Of a DNA stretch of 40,249 nt, positions 33,669 through 40,249 are shown piece after piece. The number at the start of each line of letters is the position of its first letter. Within the stretch, counting starts at the first letter, position 1. The DNA comes from Bacteroidales bacterium (GTDB lineage: Bacteria; Bacteroidota; Bacteroidia; Bacteroidales; JAEINX01): assembly GCA_016342645.1 (NCBI GenBank), contig JAEINX010000026.1:1-40249 (forward strand), given 5' to 3'. The notes beneath the pieces were generated by a model. It made no database searches and had not been told where the DNA came from. It saw nothing but the letters and a program-made list of their open reading frames with translations. A program made the position numbers and the translations under genes.

Positions 33669-35060
33669 TCAATTAGCTTTTTCAGAAGCAATAACTGATG
33701 CAATTAATGTGAGAAATGCTACTATCAGGCCAACGATAAAAGTGTAATAAAAAGGATTTGAAGTATTATTATTTAAAATATTTTCGCTTGTTTGTAAATT
33801 ATAAGAATATATTGTTTCAAAAATTGTAACACCCAAAACTGCCCCAAAAAATTTACTCATGGAAGCAAGAGAGGAAATCATTCCCTCCTTACTCAGACTT
33901 GCATGGCTCATCATAAGTTTAATATTTGGAGTCATAAACGAATAAAATCCAATTCCGTAGATTATCATTGCAAACGCTATAAAAATTATTGATGACGATT
34001 TTGTAAAAAACAAAAACAAAATAGTTGCAAAAACAAGAAATATTGAAGCAAATACACAAATTTTCTTGGCTTTGATCCTATCGGAGAAATATCCAGCCAA
34101 AGGGCTTATAATTAAAGATGATAATGGAAATATTGTTAAAATTATTCCATATTCCTCCGGTTGAAAGTTCATATAGCGGGCAAAAAACAGTGGAAAAATA
34201 AACAAGAATCCATCTCTAAGAATATGGCTTGTAATTTTTGAGATCAGGCCGAAAGAAAATTGATAATCTTTTAACATGGAAAATCTTACCAATGGATTAT
34301 TAAATCTCTTCTCATGAAAAATGAATAATAAAAGAAACGATATACTTATTGACAACAAAACAATAATATTGACCGAAAGCCATCCGAATTCCTGTCCCAT
34401 ATTTAAAGAATATATCAAAGAACTGATCATAATAAATGAATACAACATTCCTTTTAAATCAAGGGGTAATTTCCCTTTAAAACCGATTTCCTTTTTCTTT
34501 AGGGCTTTTAATGATATAATTATTCCGGCCAAAGCAGGAATAAAATTAACCAAAAAAACCCATCTCCAACCTAAATATTCTACAATAAACCCTCCTGCGA
34601 AAGATCCGGTCATTAATCCGATTCCGGCATATAACATCCAGATACCGAAAGCCCGTCCACGGATTTCGGGTTTCAAATATATCACTAAAAGTGCTTTCGC
34701 TGTAGCAAAAAGCATTGCTGCCCCTATTCCCTGAAAAAAACGGAGAATTAGCAAAACAATTAACGATGGGCTAAAAAAACATAAAAATGAAGAAATCGAA
34801 AAAAGCAGGTAACCGGTAACGAAAACTTTTTTCTTTCCAAACAAATCGCTTATTTGCCCAAAAAATAATGTTGTTGTTGTGATAGCAATTAGATAAATCA
34901 AAACAATTCGCGACCCAATTCCCGAATCGACATTAAAATAATCTAATAATGTAGGAATTGCAACATCAACAATACTTGCATCCAATGTAATCATAAGCAT
35001 TGAGAAAGAAACTCCAAGGCTTACAAATAATTCGTTTCGTGTAAAATCTTTCAAAATCAA
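33669..35060 (-). CDS. MFS transporter of the DHA2-like (EmrB/QacA) group
   Basis: The 463-residue inner-membrane carrier has about 13 to 14 predicted helices, with SMLMITLDASIVDVAIPTLL (motif D1-like, residues about 20-39), the motif A loop GQISDLFGKKKVF (about 68-80) and RFFQGIGAAMLFA (about 107-119), then GWRWVFLVNFIPA, all as in drug:proton antiporters. It probably exports a small molecule; the substrate is unknown. It starts at a TTG (35060) that overlaps the TGA of the large PKD lipoprotein gene (TTGA). The first ATG would fall within helix 1, so the TTG is chosen. Coupling with a surface lipoprotein gene is unusual. Confidence 0.85.
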   Translation of the reverse strand: MILKDFTRNELFVSLGVSFSMLMITLDASIVDVAIPTLLDYFNVDSGIGSRIVLIYLIAITTTTLFFGQISDLFGKKKVFVTGYLLFSISSFLCFFSPSLIVLLILRFFQGIGAAMLFATAKALLVIYLKPEIRGRAFGIWMLYAGIGLMTGSFAGGFIVEYLGWRWVFLVNFIPALAGIIISLKALKKKEIGFKGKLPLDLKGMLYSFIMISSLIYSLNMGQEFGWLSVNIIVLLSISISFLLLFIFHEKRFNNPLVRFSMLKDYQFSFGLISKITSHILRDGFLFIFPLFFARYMNFQPEEYGIILTIFPLSSLIISPLAGYFSDRIKAKKICVFASIFLVFATILFLFFTKSSSIIFIAFAMIIYGIGFYSFMTPNIKLMMSHASLSKEGMISSLASMSKFFGAVLGVTIFETIYSYNLQTSENILNNNTSNPFYYTFIVGLIVAFLTLIASVIASEKAN

Positions 35061-38000
35061 TTTTTAACACATCTCACCGAAAATCCGAATGTTTTCTCCT
35101 GAAACTCCCTATGAAGTTGATTATTATTATAAAAAAGCGACATTCTCCATGCACTTGATCCGCCAATTGATGTTGATGTCCAATAAAAAGCATTAGCTGT
35201 CACCAAATTAAATAATCCACTAAGACTCCTGTATCCACCGGGCAAAGCTGTAAAACCGCTGTAATTTGTAGCTCCGGTATTAGGAGCTATCCAATGGTTG
35301 TAACCCATTTCCTTTAATTGTCCTGCAATATCAGTCCCGATAAAACCGGGATCACAAACAACACTTGGATCAAGAAAAGTCATTAAGGTACACCATTCAT
35401 TATCGGAAGGGAGATGCCATCCCACAGGACAAGCAATACTCGCTGCCTGCCAATCATAAAGCCTTCCATAAGTATAACAATTTGCAGGATCATTTTGAAA
35501 GCACCAGCTATTTGTTGTTTCGAAGTTAAGGTTTTCCCTCATCCAGCATTGGTTTCCAATCTGAACCGTATTATAAGTTTGCCCCCCATAAGTAAAAGTA
35601 GGAATTCCCGGACAGGGTTGTCCCTGGCCTGATCCGGTCGTAACTACAATAGGAAGAGTTGTAAAATCCGTAAGACCTTCTGTATCCTTTACTTCAAGTT
35701 TAACTGAATAATTTCCTGCTGTATAAAATTGATGATTTTCAAGTTTGTTTGTTGAATAATAAGTATCCCAGGTACCATCACTTTCCCAGTCCCATCTTAC
35801 TTCCAGTAAATATTCAGGGTCTTCGAGATCATAACAATAAGTTGCATTAAAACTAAATATCGTATTTGTGTTTCCGTTTTCGGGACTATAAGTAAATGCA
35901 GCTACCGGAGGAGTGTTGGTTACCGAATTAGTTACTTCAATACTATGAGATATAAAACCGGTCAAACCCTGGGTATCCATTACTTCCAATTTAACGATGT
36001 AGGTGTCTGCCGTAAGAAACTGATGTGTTGTGGTTTTAGTTGTTGAGTAATAAGTATCCCATACACCATCGCTTTCCCAATCCCAACGAACCTGAAGCAT
36101 GCTTTGAGGGTCTTCATTATCGTAACTTCCTGAGGCATCAAAACCGAAAATATCAGCAGTGGTACCTGTTGAAGGAGAAAAATAAAAAATTGCAACCGGA
36201 GGAGTATTTCCACCACCATTAATTACGGTTAAATTATTGGTTGTAGTTCCGGTCATACCCTGTGTGTCTTTCACCTCAAGTTTTATTGTCTTTGTTCCTT
36301 GAGTTGAATATTGATGAATTGCTGTTTTTACGGTTGTAAATTGAGTATCCCATATTCCATCATTCTCCCAGTCCCAGCGAACAATTAAACTATATGGCGG
36401 ATCTTCAATATCACTTGAAGCTGAAGCATCAAAACTAAAAATTGTCGAAGTTGTTCCAATTAGCGGATCTATTGAAAACATTGCCGTAGGAGGTGTATTA
36501 GTTCCGGTATTTGAAACAGTTACATCAAGTGTTGTATAACCCGATAATCCTTCGGTATCTCTAACCTCAAGTTTAACCGAGTAAATATCCTCCGCCGGAA
36601 ATTGGTGGATTGCAAGTTTTGAAGTCGAAAACTGAGTATCCCATACACCATCATTTTCCCAATCCCAACGAACAATTAATTCATCAGTCGGGTCTTCATA
36701 GTCAAAACTTTGGCCGGCATCAAAATAAAACATTGTATAGGGTGTACCCGATGGTGGATTATAATAAAATATTGCTGTTGGTGCAGTGTTTGCCCCACTA
36801 TTCGACACAATCAGATCATGGATAACAAAAGAAGTTGCACCTTCGTTATCTTTAACTTCCATCCTAATTGAATAAGTATTTTCTAAAGAATATTGATGAG
36901 AAACTATTTTATTTGTAGAAAATTGAGTATCCCACATACCATCGTTTTCCCAATCCCATCTAACCTGAAGTTGTTCTGAAGGATCTTCAACATCGTAAGA
37001 ACCTGATGCATCGAAATTAAAAACAGTTGAGGTAGTTCCTATTGCCGGAAATATTGTATAAATTGCTGTTGGAGGGCTATTACCACCTCCCTGTGAAACT
37101 TCAACATCGAGAGTTGTGAAGCCCGACAATCCTTCCGTGTCGCGAACTTCAAGCTTTACAGTATAAGTTCCGGTTCCGAGATATTGATGAGAAGCAATTT
37201 TATTTGTAGAATAATAAGTATCCCAACTACCGTCATTTTCCCAATCCCAACGAACCTGAAGTTCTACTTCCGGATCCTGAATATCATTACTCAAAGAAGC
37301 ATTAAAAGTAAAAACAGTAGAAGTATTTCCTGTTTCGGGACTATAAGTAAAAATTGCTTCCGGAGGAGTGTTTCCGCCTCCATTGTTCACATAAACCGTA
37401 TGAGTAGCAAAGCCTGATAAATCTTCAGTATCAATTACCTGCATTTTTACCGTATAAGTATCCTCCTGAGCAAATTGGTGAGTAGCAGTTTTTGCCGTTG
37501 TGAAATCCGTATCCCAAGTACCATCATTTTCCCAATCCCATCTTACCTTTAATGATGTTTGTGGGTCTTCATTATCATAACTTTGCGAACCATCAAATGA
37601 AAAAATTGTTGAGGTGGTTCCATAATTTGGCGCAAAAGTGAATATTGCTGCCGGTGGTGTATTTCCACCAATTTCGGTTACACTAACATTTTGTGTGGAA
37701 AAATCAACTAAGCCCTGAGTATCTTTGACTTCCATTTTAACCGTATAAGTACTTGCCTGTGTAAATTGATGAGTGGCTGTTTTAACTAAAGAATATTCTG
37801 TGTCCCAGGTTCCGTCATTCTCCCAATCCCATCTGACCTGCAATAGGTCGCCGGGATCCTCATCATCATTTGAGTCGGAAGCATCAAAACTGAATAATGT
37901 CGAAACTGAACCATATTCCGGACTAAAATTAAAAATAGCGGTTGGTGCTGTGTTACCTCCCGAACCTATATTATTTACTTCAAAATAATCAGTTTCAAAG

Positions 38001-39733
38001 ATTGTTGAATTTTCCCAAACCATAAAAATTTTCATTTTTGTTGTATGGCTATCTGGAAAATCATTTGCCGATTTCCAAATGAAAGAATTTGTTCCCGGTG
38101 GAATATTGTGTAAAACCGAACCATCAATTGTTCCGGCAGTAGTATTTTCAATTGATGCAGGAGTAAGCTCGGTTACAGGACTTTTAAATTTTACCGTAAA
38201 ATCATTATTAGCTCCGTTAGGGTCGGTTACAGTAAAAGTAATTAAAATATTATCGCTATTGCTACCTGCCGGTGTTGAAAGAAAAACAACAGGCTGATTG
38301 CTGTTACCACTTGTTGTGAAACTAATCTCATTACTATAAGATGCTCCTGTTGCATTGATCGCATAAGCCCGCACGTAATAAGTTGTAAAAGGTAATAAGC
38401 CGGTCATATTGCTAACAAAATCAATAGCCGAGGCACTTGAGCCCAAATCAGTAGTAAAATTTATTATTGTGGGAGATGAAGAAGTTGCCCAACAATGCCC
38501 GTATTTAGTAACAGCCGATGTCCCGATATTAATTACTGATCCTGAAATTGAAGCAGAAGTTTCGGTGATTGAACTGGCAGGCCCGCTTGTTAATGAAGGA
38601 AGATCGGTTTGCCCCAATAAATAATCAGAATTTATATAATCGGCATAAATTTTTGAAGGTGAATAAACCTGCATACCTGATAATTTATTTGCATTTTCTT
38701 CAAAGTTAGAAACATATTTAAAAGTCTGATATAAAGAAGTGAGATTAATATTCTGACTGCCTGATAAAACCCATTCAACCTTTACAAAGTAAGTCACCTC
38801 TGAGTCGGGAACAAAATCTTTAAAATTAAATATCAAAGGTGTTCCGCTAAACCATGAATTTAATGGCCCATATCCTGAAGAGATGAGATTCTGGGTAGTA
38901 TAAATTGGTGTTGTTTGGTCATCTTTCAAAACAACTGCAAGGTATTCATCACCTGAGACTATCCGCTTTAAGCAAAGTTGTAAAGTTCTTAATGGTGAAT
39001 CAAAAAACGAATTTGCTTTATCATATAATTTTACTTTAAATATTGAATAAGTTTCAAACATCTCATCAAGCAAAATTTCCATAGCATTATCCTTACCTAA
39101 TACGAGGTGATTTGCAGGAATTGCCATTAAACCATTTTCATTATATGTTCCAAAAATATCAACCCGAACTCCAATCTTACCGTCAATATTCAACATTTCA
39201 ACTCCGTTTTTAATACGATTATCTGCAATAGCGAAATTGTATGAAAGCCTGTCGGTTTGAGTTTTAATAATATTGGAAACATTATCAATTTCAATTAATG
39301 GAGTTTCAATAAAGGTGTTTTCGTATGGTAAAAATGAAAAAGGCCTTAAAAATTGACCATTTAATGTGTTGTCATACGAAAAACCTAATTCAACCGGTAT
39401 ATTAAAAGTTAATGTATCGGGCTCATACTTAATGACAGGGATCAATGTATCACCGGGGATTTGTATTTGATCCGATACCGAAACTATTTTTATGAAAACC
39501 GGAGAACTAAGTGCATTTTCAGGAACAATAATATATGATCCTTCTATGTCGGAAGTCGGATCCGAAACTATAATGGTTCCCCCTTGTGCATCTATTTCGC
39601 CTTCACCGGTTTCATATAACGGATTACCTGATGAATCATTATTTATATCTTTTTTTATACACGACAAATTAGCTAATAAAAGAAATGTAAATATTGTTAT
39701 TAATAAGTTTACCAAGCGGTTTTTAGTTTTCAT
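35057..39733 (-). CDS. Giant surface lipoprotein with eight PKD domains and a C-terminal FISUMP domain
   Basis: The 1558-residue protein begins with a lipoprotein signal peptide with lipobox ANLSC (C25) followed by IKKD. A ZU5-like beta region follows at about 40-190 (GEGEIDAQGGTIIV), then a bacterial domain to about 375, a fibronectin-III-like domain about 380-475, and a further beta domain to about 590. Eight PKD repeats of about 97 residues lie at about 594-1370, each with NTPP-x-A and the motif WDWENDG-x-WDT. A FISUMP domain (about 1372-1558) has the CWMRENLNF and GWHLPSDNEW motifs. PKD repeats act as rigid spacers, so this looks like a long surface stalk carrying a FISUMP tip. It has its own promoter and is coupled to the MFS gene by a TTGA overlap. 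Confidence 0.85.
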   Translation of the reverse strand: MKTKNRLVNLLITIFTFLLLANLSCIKKDINNDSSGNPLYETGEGEIDAQGGTIIVSDPTSDIEGSYIIVPENALSSPVFIKIVSVSDQIQIPGDTLIPVIKYEPDTLTFNIPVELGFSYDNTLNGQFLRPFSFLPYENTFIETPLIEIDNVSNIIKTQTDRLSYNFAIADNRIKNGVEMLNIDGKIGVRVDIFGTYNENGLMAIPANHLVLGKDNAMEILLDEMFETYSIFKVKLYDKANSFFDSPLRTLQLCLKRIVSGDEYLAVVLKDDQTTPIYTTQNLISSGYGPLNSWFSGTPLIFNFKDFVPDSEVTYFVKVEWVLSGSQNINLTSLYQTFKYVSNFEENANKLSGMQVYSPSKIYADYINSDYLLGQTDLPSLTSGPASSITETSASISGSVINIGTSAVTKYGHCWATSSSPTIINFTTDLGSSASAIDFVSNMTGLLPFTTYYVRAYAINATGASYSNEISFTTSGNSNQPVVFLSTPAGSNSDNILITFTVTDPNGANNDFTVKFKSPVTELTPASIENTTAGTIDGSVLHNIPPGTNSFIWKSANDFPDSHTTKMKIFMVWENSTIFETDYFEVNNIGSGGNTAPTAIFNFSPEYGSVSTLFSFDASDSNDDEDPGDLLQVRWDWENDGTWDTEYSLVKTATHQFTQASTYTVKMEVKDTQGLVDFSTQNVSVTEIGGNTPPAAIFTFAPNYGTTSTIFSFDGSQSYDNEDPQTSLKVRWDWENDGTWDTDFTTAKTATHQFAQEDTYTVKMQVIDTEDLSGFATHTVYVNNGGGNTPPEAIFTYSPETGNTSTVFTFNASLSNDIQDPEVELQVRWDWENDGSWDTYYSTNKIASHQYLGTGTYTVKLEVRDTEGLSGFTTLDVEVSQGGGNSPPTAIYTIFPAIGTTSTVFNFDASGSYDVEDPSEQLQVRWDWENDGMWDTQFSTNKIVSHQYSLENTYSIRMEVKDNEGATSFVIHDLIVSNSGANTAPTAIFYYNPPSGTPYTMFYFDAGQSFDYEDPTDELIVRWDWENDGVWDTQFSTSKLAIHQFPAEDIYSVKLEVRDTEGLSGYTTLDVTVSNTGTNTPPTAMFSIDPLIGTTSTIFSFDASASSDIEDPPYSLIVRWDWENDGIWDTQFTTVKTAIHQYSTQGTKTIKLEVKDTQGMTGTTTNNLTVINGGGNTPPVAIFYFSPSTGTTADIFGFDASGSYDNEDPQSMLQVRWDWESDGVWDTYYSTTKTTTHQFLTADTYIVKLEVMDTQGLTGFISHSIEVTNSVTNTPPVAAFTYSPENGNTNTIFSFNATYCYDLEDPEYLLEVRWDWESDGTWDTYYSTNKLENHQFYTAGNYSVKLEVKDTEGLTDFTTLPIVVTTGSGQGQPCPGIPTFTYGGQTYNTVQIGNQCWMRENLNFETTNSWCFQNDPANCYTYGRLYDWQAASIACPVGWHLPSDNEWCTLMTFLDPSVVCDPGFIGTDIAGQLKEMGYNHWIAPNTGATNYSGFTALPGGYRSLSGLFNLVTANAFYWTSTSIGGSSAWRMSLFYNNNQLHREFQEKTFGFSVRCVKN

Positions 39734-39781
39734 TTTACTGTGAGTCTGTCAGTTTCTAAATATCATTAATCATCCAGCTTA

Positions 39782-39812
39782 CAAAGTTATTATAATTAAC
39801 GTAATAAATCAA
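39782..39812 (-). promoter_or_regulatory. Promoter of the PKD lipoprotein-MFS operon
   Basis: On the minus strand TTTG (ending TTG at 39812-39810) is followed by 20 bases and TAACTTTG (39789-39782), a full Bacteroidota match. It gives a leader of about 45 bases before the ATG at 39733. Confidence 0.7.
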
Positions 39813-39849
39813 ATATTTTACAGAAATGTTAAACATTAAACATTATTTA

Positions 39850-39857
39850 TAAATTTG
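39850..39857 (+). promoter_or_regulatory. Possible -7 box for the papain-like protease gene
   Basis: TAAATTTG matches TAnnTTTG and lies 48 bp before the ATG at 39906; the -33 element is not clear. It is divergent from the PKD operon promoter. Confidence 0.35.
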
Positions 39858-39905
39858 TGGCAGAAATGAAATTGTAGAAAATAAATAATTTAAATTAATA
39901 TCAAT

Positions 39906-40249
39906 ATGAAAAAAATCAGTACATTTATTATGATGTCTTTAATTTTCGCTTTAATGTTTAACATTAACATTCAAGCTCAGGAAGAAAAAGACGAAGAAGT
40001 TGAAGGTTATGTATTTACAACCATCAAGGAAATACCATCTACACCTGTCAAAAATCAATATCGATCAGGTACTTGTTGGAGCTTTTCCGGACTTGGATTA
40101 ATTGAATCCGATCTTCTCAGAGAAGGGAAAGAAACAGTTGATTTATCAGAAATGTTTGTTGTAAGAAATTGTTATTCCGATAAAGCAAAAAAATATGTTC
40201 GTTTTCACGGAAATCTAAATTTTGCCGGAGGTGGTGGATTTTCTGATGT
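39906..40249 (+). CDS. Papain-family cysteine protease (C1), N-terminal part, cut by window end
   Basis: The visible 114 residues start with a signal peptide (about 1-24, ending IQAQE) and an acidic linker. The active-site region follows: PVKNQYRSGTCWSFSGLGLI, with the oxyanion-hole glutamine Q51 and catalytic cysteine C57, then LSEMFVVRNCYSDKAKKYVR. The spacing and the YSDKAKKYVR segment fit the C1B bleomycin-hydrolase/aminopeptidase C group common in Bacteroidota, but here with a signal peptide, so it would act outside the cytosol. The histidine and asparagine catalytic residues are beyond the window. Start is the ATG at 39906. Confidence 0.88.
   Translation, partial: MKKISTFIMMSLIFALMFNINIQAQEEKDEEVEGYVFTTIKEIPSTPVKNQYRSGTCWSFSGLGLIESDLLREGKETVDLSEMFVVRNCYSDKAKKYVRFHGNLNFAGGGGFSD

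Overview
The window is about 40 kb of low-GC DNA from a member of the Bacteroidota, most likely an uncultured Bacteroidales or Marinilabiliales-type organism. The evidence is a short 287-residue RpoD, proteins with type IX secretion (T9SS) C-terminal sorting domains, several FISUMP (Fib_succ_major) domains, a DUF1599 plus BT_3928-type DoxX pair, a split HipA (HipBST) locus, and promoters of the Bacteroidota form TTG-N20-TAnnTTTG. Species cannot be set from the sequence.

Layout. 1-2500 is a stretch of gene remains: the 3' part of a degenerate leucine-type tRNA, the tail of an AAA-type ATPase, a small possibly frameshifted secreted protein, and a frameshifted cytidylate-kinase-like gene joined to the end of an RHS-repeat gene. 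2600-9900 holds a small membrane protein, a molybdate/tungstate-type ABC pair (ATPase and permease, without a binding protein), a class-I PPK2, a sodium:solute symporter, a two-gene unit of a GNAT-like protein and a 55-residue protein, and a beta-helix lipoprotein. 10097-13972 is a very large secreted CapA-type metallophosphatase with a T9SS signal. 14.2-20.7 kb is mostly housekeeping: a barrel-like protein, PepD, ribulose-phosphate epimerase, RpoD, PNPase and S15, the last four on one strand in the order rpsO-pnp-rpoD-rpe. 20.9-26.9 kb is accessory and core mixed: a PIN-domain toxin-antitoxin pair, a dipeptide-type ABC permease, the DoxX protein, and a HipB-HipS-HipT operon followed by an AlbA_2 gene with a large internal deletion. 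This operon sits between DUF1599 and DoxX, which are normally adjacent. folP is divergent from DUF1599. 27.8-39.7 kb is dominated by large surface proteins built from shared modules: a T9SS cargo, a four-FISUMP protein, and a lipoprotein with eight PKD domains and one FISUMP, which is translationally coupled to an MFS exporter. A papain-family protease begins at the right edge.

Most notable signals: a 21-bp then 20-bp minisatellite (33259-33568) whose minus strand reads as a broken heptad coiled-coil pattern and whose T-tracts are spaced at about two helical turns; the HipBST operon with a deleted AlbA_2 fourth gene; the GNAT/55-residue unit with a nearly leaderless promoter; an uncharacterised duplicated module shared by the large surface proteins; and palindromic repeats that occur both between genes and inside T9SS-domain coding sequence.
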